Part shown: one piece after another, positions 35,101-43,474 of the stretch | How positions within the stretch are numbered: the stretch's first letter is position 1 | Layout: each line of letters opens with the position of its first letter | DNA from: DAITMV01 sp046318595 | Lineage (GTDB): Bacteria; Pseudomonadota; Gammaproteobacteria; Burkholderiales; Burkholderiaceae_B | Direction: 5' to 3' | DNA length: 64,000 nt | Assembly: GCA_046318595.1 (NCBI GenBank) | Contig: JBKCTV010000024.1 | Span: 1-64,000, forward strand | Notes under the pieces: generated by a model | What the model was told of the DNA's origin: nothing | The model's database searches: none | Seen by the model: the letters and a program-made list of their open reading frames with translations, nothing else | Position numbers and translations under genes: made by a program

Positions 35101-36523
35101 AGCGCCAGACACTTCTTCCAAAAAACACCGAAATTTTCAGGTGTCGATTTCTTCCAAGGCTGAGGATTTGTTCTTGATCGGCACAGATGTTATCGGCAGC
35201 TGCCAGCATATTGACGGCTTGACCGAGCTAAATAAAGCCTTGCCGGCTTACGTGCTCGATAAAAAGTATATGGCCGCGCTGGTGACTGATAAAAACGGTT
35301 CCATCATGTCCAGACGGATTTTACGTTTGGTTTGGAGTCAAAACTTAAATCAGCCTGCGATTTATGTTGAGAGAGAATACAGTAACCCTGGCGTACCACA
35401 AGAAGTCAAGGATATCAGTATCGATCTCATCCACCAAAAAGCAGAAAAGATGGGAGTTTTCGTCGTTGGCGATGATGAAAATTTACCGGGTGATCGTTCA
35501 GTAGGCGCTCTATCTGTTTATGAAAGCCAGCGCCCATGGGAGTATGTTGATGCTTTATCTGGAATACAAAATTATGGCAATTATGTCATCCAAAAGGCTA
35601 AGATCATAGACAGAGTTGACAACTCGTATGAGTCTCTTTTGCGGCAGGTTCTTGATCATGTTGACAAATTGAAAGAACTGCGTGAAAACAATTTGTCGCC
35701 GCGCGACTTTATTAGAGAAACCAGAGATCTTGATAAAAGCGAATTTCTCCTGCCAAAAATAATCCAATGTGAAAATGACCGAAACCCGGGACTAAACCTG
35801 GCTCTATGCAGCCACCAAGAAAAATTTGCACATGAGATCGCCGAATTCGCCAAGGCAGGAAAACCCGGCCAGACGGCGCGTTTTTTGACGACCGTTCAAA
35901 CAGACGGAATGTGGCACGTCGTCGCCCATGAGGCTAACATTGTCGATACGCACAAGATTTATATTCGAGGCTTTGATGCACTCCCTGATGAGCGAGCGAA
36001 AAAATATTTCGATGCAATTCAAGATGATCTTAGAATTCAAATTGCTGAGATGGATGCAAAAATTCAAATTAAAGTGGATACGTTCGCCTTGAGCGAGCAA
36101 GAGTCTCCAACCGGTTGCGATTTTTTCTCGCTTAGCTTCGCCTTAAAATCATTTGCAGAGCAATTCGACCATAGTGGCATTTCTTTTAAACATGACGAAG
36201 CTTTTGATTCGAATCTAATAAGTGATCTTCACGCCGACCAATTGCCCCTCATGTATTACAAGCATGCTCAGCCCGTCGACTTTGTTGATAAGTTTTATCA
36301 AGGCACGCGCCCCTTCGCTGAGCTACACAAGCCTGTGAACAGCAAAGGAGAAACTATTTCCGACCGTTTCAAGCGCTACACCATCGAACAGACTGTATAT
36401 AGCCTCAGAACAGGCCAATACAAAGATAAAAAATTCAGTGATTCTATCGATGCTAAACGGATTGTGTTCTACGAACGGCTTGCCGATTGGTTGCAGGAGA
36501 AAATATCAGCAGGAGATGTTTGA
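32189..36523 (+). CDS. Giant YopJ-family (C55 fold) acetyltransferase, predicted type III effector (1444 aa)
   Basis: The last ~250 residues align with YopJ. Trp-His1243 (GMWHVVAHEAN), Asp1263 (IRGFDAL) and Cys1310 (SPTGCDFFSLSFAL) match the YopJ His-Glu-Cys triad with similar spacing (20 and 47 residues, against 19 and 44), and YYKHAQ (1356-1361) with VNSKGETISDRF match its C-terminal motifs. YopJ enzymes acetylate host Ser/Thr/Lys residues and are normally about 260-490 residues. Here more than 1100 residues precede the domain: a Ser/Pro/Gln-rich start without Sec signal, as expected of type III secretion, then long helical, ARM/HEAT-like stretches, and a separate block at about 985-1080 (FLIGTDVIGSCQHIDG, then SRRILRLVWSQN). 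The gene is clearly A+T-rich relative to neighbours, so probably acquired. The ATG at 32189 was preferred to a TTG at 32093 that lies upstream of the promoter element. Confidence 0.85.
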   Translation: MPLSRTAQYLPPTGNPELHNSSPDMAPRQAVARKPEADDASDTEQATRKKALKLLNKVKKLVDHQKDLDLSVLSPQSLEIKKAIIDIVMKQEFIVIEDDFYDEFDTIVLLFEYMKMGLSEEESELRRNTIRYYLKKEMSGRVAVDIKRFMPFSQDDLPLLLEIAKPSLKEKVQSRLTGRYLDSLREGVESQPKEYNLHDKVFQFDVNDEMVFLKTIFIENNWPVCSNIKNADSFVSDQMGGFLKTNSPPIMQKLKKKILSSSENIPAEIKNCFEGFSACLSLFFLGKKFDENQEICIIEIFDYVCKYKNENFYYAAVNIIGKSIQDPQAANKFFSSIDQFTDKVWGVLIFWATAGHDELFAQCSLILRKSESYMASNTKLCQSSALALLSFAFNASIDSNVKQQVLGILLKSIERPEQFFSEISGLGALDKVLCHAACNRAEKIVIENVLSCGTFSQIHELIQPNSAFFKKVCEDAILLSNSSANHSFFIKKLKYSGSLTISEESRLNWLKEFITSRLLNQSSEKLLTAINTFVDIFFEKKFVLSVVDSLNMAEAYNKARADEDWSLIEWIESAAFIILTMNDSYRNSTFVKETINQIAKFYDAPSREMAISLLCKIAYDSKSDATFFENFSKKISRKHAKIFLPALFLLSGKDKYSEKISNLLNLVRQQHFKDTKKAVPMLKFISQVVLVEQLTVEQKCHLVGVLTESIDLKKKISLTLPMQYALSLTMFANSETALKEQTLTALSNIRSIQDVENAMRKLINTLFSVPDAEEGKFFDDYENYVQNSRAPTALVSFASAHCTTPQTDLERSKILAEIALLARCLVTPGYEVNEPDSHHNAILQQRAPLAWQIWREDMSCDAPISASRGGPNSLQHINVPNYLKEKIVSDRHVERGTYPLLEQVLIGKLDFKDAFCEVSDHNSVEGLLLSMTNPAIQANDQLNVLGELLEKNSQLSEQFLRDLKDLKKFLKAPDTSSKKHRNFQVSISSKAEDLFLIGTDVIGSCQHIDGLTELNKALPAYVLDKKYMAALVTDKNGSIMSRRILRLVWSQNLNQPAIYVEREYSNPGVPQEVKDISIDLIHQKAEKMGVFVVGDDENLPGDRSVGALSVYESQRPWEYVDALSGIQNYGNYVIQKAKIIDRVDNSYESLLRQVLDHVDKLKELRENNLSPRDFIRETRDLDKSEFLLPKIIQCENDRNPGLNLALCSHQEKFAHEIAEFAKAGKPGQTARFLTTVQTDGMWHVVAHEANIVDTHKIYIRGFDALPDERAKKYFDAIQDDLRIQIAEMDAKIQIKVDTFALSEQESPTGCDFFSLSFALKSFAEQFDHSGISFKHDEAFDSNLISDLHADQLPLMYYKHAQPVDFVDKFYQGTRPFAELHKPVNSKGETISDRFKRYTIEQTVYSLRTGQYKDKKFSDSIDAKRIVFYERLADWLQEKISAGDV

Positions 36524-36626
36524 TTGTTGTTAGAAAAATCGTCATTTGTTCTGAATCGTTGGAACGCGACTATGTCGATATAGGCTAAATCCATCTTCCA
36601 TAAAATTCGGCCCTTTCCCGATGTCA

Positions 36627-37529
36627 TTAAGTTAATCGGATTGGGGCCTTTCCGCTTTTGTGCGGCCGCCATAAACTCACGGCACTGGCCGCCAAAATCA
36701 AAGCGCCGCCCAGCCAATCCTGCGGCCGAATCAGCGATACGCCCATAAACCAGGCCGAAAGGGTGCCGATCAGCACTTCCGACAACATAATCATGGCTGT
36801 CGCTCCCGGTGGTAGGCGCGAAGCGCCAAACTGCAGGCACATATTGCCCAATAAAAACAATCCTGACCAGGACAGCAACAACCAAACTTGATCAGCGCTC
36901 ACTGCGCCGGGAATACGGATGAGCCCGCCCGCGCTCAAGCCCGCCGCTGCCAGCCCGCTGACCAGTGCCGCACCGCAGAGCATGGCAGTGGCGCAAACGG
37001 CGCCGGGCAAAGCCTGCATTTTTTTGAGCAAGACATTGTTCAGCGCAAAACAAAAACCACCTGCCAGAGCCAACCAATCCGGCAATGACTGCGGAAGTGG
37101 CAGACGCTCGCCGCCTTGCTGCACCACCAGCATGGCGCCAGCCAGTCCCAATAAAATTTTCAGCGCCGCCGCCAGCGTGATGCGTTCCTGCAAAATGATG
37201 CGCGCCAGTAGCGCCGACCAAAGTGGCATGACATAAAACAGCAGCACCACGCGCACTACGTCACCGAGTGCGACGGCCGTGTTGAAGCATACATTCGTTA
37301 GCCCGGCGGCCAGCAACAGGATCCAGGGCAGGGGTTGCCCCAACCAGACACGCAAATATCGGCCGCTGTGAATCAGCATCACGAGCGCGGCCAGCGAAAA
37401 AATAAAAAAAGTCGTCCATAAGGGATGGATGCCGCCTTGCTCCAGTGCTTTGAACGGCCGCCACGACAAACCCCAGACCGTGGCGTTGATCAATAGCGCA
37501 AAAGCGGCGAAATAAGGTGAACTCGACAT
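36627..37529 (-). CDS. EamA-family (DMT) transporter
   Basis: A 300-residue inner-membrane protein with about ten hydrophobic helices arranged as two EamA repeats (first about residues 5-135, second 150-285). LGDVVRVVLLFYVMPLWSALLARIILQERIT and LPPGATAMIMLSEVLIGTLSAWFMG are the paired signature ends of each half. Members export amino acids or other metabolites; the substrate cannot be told. It is divergent from rlmJ, with 50 bp between start codons. Confidence 0.88.
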   Translation of the reverse strand: MSSSPYFAAFALLINATVWGLSWRPFKALEQGGIHPLWTTFFIFSLAALVMLIHSGRYLRVWLGQPLPWILLLAAGLTNVCFNTAVALGDVVRVVLLFYVMPLWSALLARIILQERITLAAALKILLGLAGAMLVVQQGGERLPLPQSLPDWLALAGGFCFALNNVLLKKMQALPGAVCATAMLCGAALVSGLAAAGLSAGGLIRIPGAVSADQVWLLLSWSGLFLLGNMCLQFGASRLPPGATAMIMLSEVLIGTLSAWFMGVSLIRPQDWLGGALILAASAVSLWRPHKSGKAPIRLT

Positions 37530-37579
37530 TCAATTACAGTAAGATCGTGCCACTTTGCATCATAAGCCACCTTTCCACC

Positions 37580-38530
37580 ATGTTCAGCTATCGGCACGTC
37601 TTTCACGCCGGCAATCACGCCGATATTCTTAAACACATCGTTCTGGTCAAGCTGGTCGAAGCACTCAGCATCAAAGACAAAGCCTTCATGCTCATCGATA
37701 CGCATGCCGGGGCCGGTTCTTATGCATTGGATAGCGCGCACGCGCAACGCAGTGGCGAAGCCGACTCTGGCATTGGCAGGCTGTGGCGGCGCACCGATGT
37801 GCCGGCCGGTTTAATGCGTTACATGCAGTTGATCCGACAGTTCAATGATGACGGCGATTGTCGGGTCTACCCGGGCAGCCCCTGGTTGGTGGCGGCCTTG
37901 GCGCGCGAGGTCGATTTATTGCGGTTTTTCGAATTGCACCCGACCGATGCTCTGCAGCTCGAAAAAGAAGTGGCGGCGATGGAGCGCGAGGCGCTGAGCC
38001 GCAGCCGTTCGGTCAGCGTCAAACGAGAGGACGGGTTTGCCGGTTTGAAATCTTTACTGCCACCACCGTCGCGCCGGGGGCTGGTTCTGATCGATCCGCC
38101 TTACGAAGATAAAAACGATTACAAAAAAGTTCATTCTGCTGTTGCAGATTCGCTACAGCGCTTTTCGACAGGGATTTATGCTGTCTGGTACCCACAAATC
38201 GCGCGCAAGGAAGCGGCCGATTTGCCGCTCAAGCTGTCCGCGCTGCCCAGCAAAGAATGGCTGAATGTCACGCTGGATATAGGGCAGGGCGATTTTGAAG
38301 ACATGAATCTGGCTGCCAGCGGCATTTTTGTTTGTAATCCACCCTTCCGGTTGGCCGACGAATTAAAAGCGATTTTGCCTTACCTCGTACGGGTGCTGGG
38401 ACGTGGCGCTGGCGCCAGCTTCAATCTGCAGACAGGTACCAAGCCGATTGCGCCGAAAGCTAGAGCTGACAAGGCTTTTCATGGTGCAAAGCAACATTTT
38501 TCACCGCCCAAACCCCCTAAAAACGACTGA
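37580..38530 (+). CDS. rlmJ: 23S rRNA (adenine-2030-N6)-methyltransferase
   Basis: A 316-residue enzyme that methylates A2030 of 23S rRNA. MFSYRHVFHAGNHADILKHIVLV is the conserved start, so the longer upstream frame is rejected. DTHAGAGSY is the SAM site, GLVLIDPPYEDKNDY holds the catalytic DPPY, and YAVWYPQIARKEA and FVCNPPFRLADEL complete the family pattern. The Lys/Pro-rich tail (about 30 residues) is longer than in E. coli. Confidence 0.94.
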   Translation: MFSYRHVFHAGNHADILKHIVLVKLVEALSIKDKAFMLIDTHAGAGSYALDSAHAQRSGEADSGIGRLWRRTDVPAGLMRYMQLIRQFNDDGDCRVYPGSPWLVAALAREVDLLRFFELHPTDALQLEKEVAAMEREALSRSRSVSVKREDGFAGLKSLLPPPSRRGLVLIDPPYEDKNDYKKVHSAVADSLQRFSTGIYAVWYPQIARKEAADLPLKLSALPSKEWLNVTLDIGQGDFEDMNLAASGIFVCNPPFRLADELKAILPYLVRVLGRGAGASFNLQTGTKPIAPKARADKAFHGAKQHFSPPKPPKND

Positions 38531-38585
38531 AACCCGCATGGAACCTGAACGGGGGGCCCCCTTCCCAGATCAGAGTCTAGTCACT

Positions 38586-39626
38586 ATGCTTACGAAGTTT
38601 TCCCTTTTTGGTGTTCTCAGGGTGAGAAATGTATTCCTGAAGCAATTCCTGCTGATGTCAAGTACGCTATGCATCGCCGCTTGTGGCGGTGCTGGTCAAG
38701 AGTCTGTGGCGGGTCAAAGTCAGTCCGCAGCTTCGGCAACGGCACCGACCAGTAGTCCGGTCAGCTTTCCAAGCTTGGCCGGCTTGCCGGCCTCGACCAG
38801 TACAGCGGCCGGCAACAACCTGTCGCAGGCTGAGATTGACTGTTTGAACCGCGTTAACGATATTCGCGCAGTAGCCGGTTTGGCACCGGTCACGGCTGAC
38901 TTCAGACTAAATTCTGCTGCACAGAAGCATTCCACATACCAGCTGGAAACCGGTACTTACGGCCATGGCGAGCCGAACAATGCAGCTCCGAGCTTCACCG
39001 GGGCGTCGATCGTCGAACGCGTGGCTTTGCAGGGCTATGCGTGGAACCGTCTGCTGGAGGTGACGGCCGCTGCCAAACCCATCAAATCGAGCATGGCACT
39101 GCATGATATGCTGATGGACGCGGTTTATCACAGGATTGGCATGTTGCGCCATGATCTGGTTAATTTGGGCGTTGGTTATGCCGTCAAAAACAACAGTTCA
39201 GTCTTGACCCTGAATTATGGGCGTCCCAAAAGCCTCGGTTTGACGCCTTCAGCCGATGGCGCACCGGTTCGGTGGCCTGTGGATGGGCAAATCAACGTAC
39301 CAGTCGATTTCGCATCGGACAACGAGGCACCTGATCCTGTGCCTGACATGAACGTGGTCGGCTATCCGATTTCTTTGCAGGTGTATCCGGATGTCCCGCT
39401 GACGACACTGCGTTTTCGTTTATTCGAAGCGGGCGCTGCCGGTGTCGACACGGAGATCGCCAACACCCGGCTATTGACATCGGCCAGCGATGCTAATCTC
39501 GAAAACTATGCCGTCACAATCATTCCGCTGACGCCGCTAAAAGCCGGAACGATTTACAAGGTGGTGTTCGAAGGCCAAATTTCAGGTCAGCCGAAGACCT
39601 TGCGCTGGCAGTTCAAGACGGCTTGA
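38586..39626 (+). CDS. CAP-domain (SCP/PR1-like) lipoprotein
   Basis: A 346-residue lipoprotein whose signal region ends in MSSTLCIAACGG; the second Cys of CIAAC is the likely lipidated residue. A Ser/Ala-rich linker follows, then a CAP domain (CLNRVNDIRAVAGLAPVTADFRLNSAAQKHSTYQL, GHGEPN, MLMDAVYHRIGMLRHDLVNLGVGY) and a C-terminal Ig-like beta domain (about residues 250-346). CAP domains of bacteria occur in envelope and secreted proteins; the role is unknown. GTG at 38622 would give a shorter, more typical signal peptide. It follows rlmJ by 55 bp. Confidence 0.8.
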   Translation: MLTKFSLFGVLRVRNVFLKQFLLMSSTLCIAACGGAGQESVAGQSQSAASATAPTSSPVSFPSLAGLPASTSTAAGNNLSQAEIDCLNRVNDIRAVAGLAPVTADFRLNSAAQKHSTYQLETGTYGHGEPNNAAPSFTGASIVERVALQGYAWNRLLEVTAAAKPIKSSMALHDMLMDAVYHRIGMLRHDLVNLGVGYAVKNNSSVLTLNYGRPKSLGLTPSADGAPVRWPVDGQINVPVDFASDNEAPDPVPDMNVVGYPISLQVYPDVPLTTLRFRLFEAGAAGVDTEIANTRLLTSASDANLENYAVTIIPLTPLKAGTIYKVVFEGQISGQPKTLRWQFKTA

Positions 39627-39687
39627 TGAGCAAGAGCCATCGATATGTTTTAGAATGAAGGCCGTTTTGAACTGCCGGGCCCATGTC

Positions 39688-39882
39688 ATGCCTAATGCTC
39701 GTATTTTACTGACGATTGTCGCCGTATTCTGTTTGAACGGCTGCTCGACGGTCGCTTCGACTGCCGGTGCAGCCGTGTCGGTGGCTGGGGCGGTGACCAG
39801 CACTGCGGTATCGGTGGCAGGCACCGCAATCAGCTTGACCGGCAAAGCGGTTGGCGCCGTCATCGATACCGCGACGCCTTAA
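39688..39882 (+). CDS. Small lipoprotein with Val/Ala/Gly repeats
   Basis: A 64-residue protein with a lipoprotein signal peptide (MPNARILLTIVAVFCLNGC, lipobox LNGC), followed by a low-complexity repeat of the type STAGAAVSVAGAVTSTAVSVAGTAIS. Short lipoproteins of this kind are frequent in betaproteobacteria and of unknown function. An in-frame ATG 33 bp upstream is not supported by the signal peptide. It is convergent with suhB across a 254-bp gap in which I see only a 9-bp inverted repeat (CAGAGGTTG/CAACCTCTG) of unclear meaning. Confidence 0.65.
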   Translation: MPNARILLTIVAVFCLNGCSTVASTAGAAVSVAGAVTSTAVSVAGTAISLTGKAVGAVIDTATP

Positions 39883-40136
39883 TTCATAACAGAAGTTGCT
39901 CTAAGAAACTGGACAGTCAGAGGTTGCTTCCATCAACCCGTGGGCCCGGTAAATCACTAAAATACCTCTCAAAGCCGTCCGTTATATGTGTGCTTTCCAC
40001 TGCAATGCCTTATGCTTTTAATTTGTGTCGATTTTGCGGCCAAAGTCCAACCTCTGCATTACACTGCATCGTGAAAATCAGCTTCGACTGTTGGGTTTCG
40101 TAACTGACTCTGACGAAGATATTAAGTTGAACCTTA

Positions 40137-40931
40137 TTATGCAGGACGACTATCGTCGGGCTCATTGACTACGCCCAGCAGCAAAGGCAGTATTTTAGCG
40201 TTAGCCGCGACCAGGTCGCCCGCTTCCAGATAATCCGACTCGCCGGTGAAATCGGTCACCAGCCCACCCGCTTCTTGCACCAGAAGTGCCCCTGCCGCCA
40301 GGTCCCAGGGTTTGAGCCCGAACGACAAATACCCGTCCAGGCGGCCGCTGGCGATATATGCTAGGTCAAGCACTGCCGAGCCGGTGCGGCGGATGCCGGC
40401 CGTGGCGCGCGTGATGGTCACGAACTCGGCAGCGATGGTCTGCATCGACACATCCGGTTTGGCTGGATATGAAATCCCGATGAGACATTCGCGCAGCTTG
40501 GTGCGTTTGCTGACGCGGATGCGGCGATTGTTCAGGAAAGCCCCCTCGCCGCGCGAGGCGGTGAACAAATCGTTGCGTACGGGGTCGAAAATGACCGCCT
40601 GCGAGAGCACGCCGCGGTGAGCGAGCGCGATCGACACGGCATAATGCGGATAATTGTGGATGAAGTTCGCCGTGCCGTCGAGCGGATCAATGATCCACTG
40701 GTAGTCGGACTCGCCGGACGCGCCGCTTTCCTCGGCTAGAATGGCATGTGTGGGGTAGGCTTGCCGGAGGATGTCGATGATGGTGGTTTCGGCGGCCTGA
40801 TCGGTTTCGGTGACGAAATCGTTGGGTCCTTTGTTGCCGATGCGAACGAGGTCGATGTCGAGGCTGGCGCGGTTGATGATTTTACCGGCAGCGCGGGCGG
40901 CCTTGATCGCGACGTTGAGCATGGGATGCAT
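40137..40931 (-). CDS. suhB: Inositol-1-monophosphatase family protein
   Basis: A 264-residue Mg-dependent phosphatase. FVTETDQAAE, AILAEESG, WIIDPLDGTANFIHNYPHYAVSIAL and the later GLKPWDLAAGALLVQEAGG are the metal- and substrate-binding motifs. In E. coli SuhB also joins the rRNA antitermination complex. It is divergent from trmJ, a pairing seen in other betaproteobacteria. Confidence 0.93.
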   Translation of the reverse strand: MHPMLNVAIKAARAAGKIINRASLDIDLVRIGNKGPNDFVTETDQAAETTIIDILRQAYPTHAILAEESGASGESDYQWIIDPLDGTANFIHNYPHYAVSIALAHRGVLSQAVIFDPVRNDLFTASRGEGAFLNNRRIRVSKRTKLRECLIGISYPAKPDVSMQTIAAEFVTITRATAGIRRTGSAVLDLAYIASGRLDGYLSFGLKPWDLAAGALLVQEAGGLVTDFTGESDYLEAGDLVAANAKILPLLLGVVNEPDDSRPA

Positions 40932-41002
40932 CTTGAACTGCCTTTATCTGGAATGTCTGAAGTGCTTGAACGGCTGGTGTTTTCGCAAGAATGCTATTGT
41001 AA

Positions 41003-41857
41003 ATGAGCTTTGACCCAATACTCGACCGGATTCGTATCGTTTTGGTCGAACCTTCTCATCCGGCCAATGTCGGGGCGTGCGCACGCGCCATGAAAACCAT
41101 GGGCTTGCGGCGGCTGGTGCTGGTCGATCCGGCCCGGCCTGGGCTTTGCGAACACGACGAGGCCGTCGCGTTGGCGAGTGGTGCGGTGGATGTGCTCCAG
41201 GCCGCCCAGGTGGTCGCCACCACGGCGCTGGCGTTGACCGGGGTACACTGCGCGCTGGGCCTGTCAGCGCGGCGGCGCGAACTGGCCATTCCGTCGTTAT
41301 CCGCGAAAAGCGCCGCGATTGGTTTCGTCGAGCGTTTGTGGCGGCAGCCGGCACCGTTTGAGGCGGCTTTGCTGTTTGGCGCGGAGCGTACGGGCTTGCG
41401 CAATGAGGACTTGTTGTTGTGCCAGGCGCATGTGACTATCGACACCGATGCCGCGTACGCCTCGCTGAACCTGTCTCAGGCGGTTCAGGTATTGTGCTAC
41501 GAGCTGCGCCAGGCTTGTCTATTGACAGCAGCTCGGCAGGTTTCGGCCGAATCCTCGCCGACGCTGCCCGCGCCCGTCACGCACACGATGGCCGCCAGCA
41601 GTGACGATGTCGAGCGTCTCTATCAAAAAATGCTGATCGCGATGGCCCAGGTCGATTTTTTGAACCCCGCGCGTCCTAAAAAGCTGATTGCGCGGGTTCG
41701 TCGCCTGCTCAGCAAGGCCAGTCTCGAAAAAGTAGAGGTCGATTTATTGCACGGCTTTTTGAGCGACGTGATCCGCGTCGCCCGGGGGCGTCTATACCCA
41801 CACGAACAAGCAAACCAACAACCGCTGGCCACTGCGCCGGCTCCTACCGAGGACTGA
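41003..41857 (+). CDS. trmJ: tRNA (cytidine/uridine-32-2'-O)-methyltransferase TrmJ
   Basis: A 284-residue SPOUT methyltransferase that modifies the ribose at position 32 of the tRNA anticodon loop. IVLVEPSHPANVGACARAMKTMGL is the N-terminal motif, LLFGAERTGLRNEDLLLCQAHVTI and ASLNLSQAVQVLCYEL form the knot and SAM site. The C-terminal extension (about residues 190-284) is typical of TrmJ. cysE starts directly after its stop. Confidence 0.94.
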   Translation: MSFDPILDRIRIVLVEPSHPANVGACARAMKTMGLRRLVLVDPARPGLCEHDEAVALASGAVDVLQAAQVVATTALALTGVHCALGLSARRRELAIPSLSAKSAAIGFVERLWRQPAPFEAALLFGAERTGLRNEDLLLCQAHVTIDTDAAYASLNLSQAVQVLCYELRQACLLTAARQVSAESSPTLPAPVTHTMAASSDDVERLYQKMLIAMAQVDFLNPARPKKLIARVRRLLSKASLEKVEVDLLHGFLSDVIRVARGRLYPHEQANQQPLATAPAPTED

Positions 41858-42586
41858 ATGTTCAAGCGTTTGCGCGAAGACATCGATACGATTTTGCAGC
41901 GCGACCCGGCCGCACGGTCCCGCCTGGAGGTTTTGCTTTGTTATCCGGGCCTGCACGCTCTGACGATTCACCGTTGGGCGCACGGGGCGTGGCAACGCGG
42001 TTGGCCGACTTTTGCCCGTTGGCTGTCGCAACTGGCGCGCGGCCTGACCGGCGTTGAGATTCATCCGGGTGCTACCATCGGCCGCCGGGTATTCATCGAC
42101 CATGGCATGGGGGTCGTGATCGGCGAAACCGCCGATGTGGGCGACGACTGCACGATTTATCAGGGCGTGACGCTTGGCGGCACCAGCCTGGACCGCGGTA
42201 AGCGCCATCCGACATTACTGCCGGGCGTGGTCGTCGGCGCCGGGGCGAAAGTGCTCGGTCCTTTCGAGGTTGGGGCGAACGCTAAAATCGGTTCGAACGC
42301 TGTCGTCACCAAAGCAGTGCCGGCAGGCGCGACGATGGTCGGCAACCCTGCCCGGCAATTGGTAGCGCCCGCCGTGCAGGCGGCGTTTGCGGCTTATGGT
42401 TTGACCGACAACGCTGACGACCCTCTGGTCAAGGCGATTCACGGGCTGATCGAGAGGCTTGCTCAGCAGCAGACGCGGCTCGAACAGCTGGAAAATGCGC
42501 TGCACGCGGCGGGTGTGCCTTGCATCCGCAATGAGCAGCCGTGCGCCGAGACTTTGCAATCGCTCAATCGACTGGTGGATGAGTGA
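41858..42586 (+). CDS. cysE: Serine O-acetyltransferase
   Basis: A 242-residue acyltransferase that acetylates serine with acetyl-CoA in cysteine synthesis. The C-terminal left-handed beta-helix shows hexapeptide repeats ([41 protein letters not shown], with the catalytic His/Asp in DHGMG). The N-terminal domain is short, as in the SrpH-type enzymes, and a C-terminal extension of about 60 residues with a coiled segment ([19 protein letters not shown]) follows. No spacer separates it from trmJ. Confidence 0.93.
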   Translation: MFKRLREDIDTILQRDPAARSRLEVLLCYPGLHALTIHRWAHGAWQRGWPTFARWLSQLARGLTGVEIHPGATIGRRVFIDHGMGVVIGETADVGDDCTIYQGVTLGGTSLDRGKRHPTLLPGVVVGAGAKVLGPFEVGANAKIGSNAVVTKAVPAGATMVGNPARQLVAPAVQAAFAAYGLTDNADDPLVKAIHGLIERLAQQQTRLEQLENALHAAGVPCIRNEQPCAETLQSLNRLVDE

Positions 42587-42661
42587 TGAGAGTGCTTACG
42601 GATTTTCATGAGGTTTCCCGTCAACATTTTCGGCTTGTCCTCGCAGCTTAGGCTGTTTTAA

Positions 42662-43456
42662 TTAATCGCAGCGGCCGAGAACCTTGTGTAGCTCACCGCT
42701 CTGGCAGTCCGCAGCGATTCGCAAATACCCGCCTCGCGGCGGCGAAGCCCCATAATCCCAGTCCGGTAAAACGATGCGCTCGCAATCGGGCCGCTTTTCG
42801 ACGTATCGCCCTGGCCGGTGCGTGTGTCCATGAATGATGCGGCGCACCTGCTGTCCGCTCGGCTGATCGTCATCGCCGGGCCACCAACCGTCGAAGACCG
42901 CTAAGACGGCCGGGGGCGATACGTCCATGATAAGCTCACTTTTCAGGGCTTTTTGCTGACGGCTTGTGTGTGTGATCGATGCGGCGATTTGTTGGCGGGT
43001 GCTTAAGGGCTTTTGCAGCATGCCGTATTGCCAAAGCGGATCGCGGCTGATTTTTCGGAATTGCTGATAACCGATGTCGTCGGTGCACAGCAGATCGCCG
43101 TGTGTGAGCACCGTGGGTGTGCCGAACAGGTCGATGAAACAGGGGTCCGGTAGGAGATGCAGGGTGGCGCGGCGCATATAGTCCGCCCCGAGCATGAAAT
43201 CGCGGTTGCCGTGCATGAAATGACAGGTGGCACCTATGGCGCTTGCCTGCTGCAGCGCAGATGCCACGCGTTCGATGCAATCGCTGCTGTGGTCATCGCC
43301 TACCCAGTGTTCGAAGAGGTCGCCGAGCAGGACGATGTGCGTGGAGGGTGCCGCTTGAGCTTCGAGCCAGTTCTCGAATGCCGTCAGGATCTGCGGTGTT
43401 TCGTCGGACAGGTGAAGGTCGGAGGCGAACAGCCAAGCCCCCGATGCAGCAGTCAT
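42662..43456 (-). CDS. lpxH: UDP-2,3-diacylglucosamine diphosphatase
   Basis: A 264-residue metallophosphoesterase that makes lipid X in lipid A synthesis on the inner membrane. ASDLHLSDETP, LLGDLFEHWVGDD, FMHGNRDFMLG, LTHGDLLCTDD and IIHGHTHRPG are the five metal-ligand motifs in order. MTAASGAW was taken as start; a TTG nine bases upstream is possible. ppiA lies just upstream on the same strand, and the two likely form an operon. Confidence 0.93.
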   Translation of the reverse strand: MTAASGAWLFASDLHLSDETPQILTAFENWLEAQAAPSTHIVLLGDLFEHWVGDDHSSDCIERVASALQQASAIGATCHFMHGNRDFMLGADYMRRATLHLLPDPCFIDLFGTPTVLTHGDLLCTDDIGYQQFRKISRDPLWQYGMLQKPLSTRQQIAASITHTSRQQKALKSELIMDVSPPAVLAVFDGWWPGDDDQPSGQQVRRIIHGHTHRPGRYVEKRPDCERIVLPDWDYGASPPRGGYLRIAADCQSGELHKVLGRCD

Positions 43457-43474
43457 GTGCAGCAATACAGTAAT

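Noticed and set aside
36561..36588. GGAACG downstream of the giant YopJ-type gene
   Set aside because: No CCACNNA-like half at 15 or 16 bp and no gene on that strand directly downstream.
38540..38567. Perfect GGAACC half of an hrp box upstream of the CAP-domain lipoprotein
   Set aside because: The second half (CTTCCCA) misses the central A and one C of CCACNNA, and the sequence overlaps other signals after rlmJ; not counted with the four elements.
39883..40136. 9-bp inverted repeat CAGAGGTTG/CAACCTCTG as a possible insertion-sequence remnant
   Set aside because: Arms are short and about 120 bp apart, there is no transposase-like frame and no target duplication.
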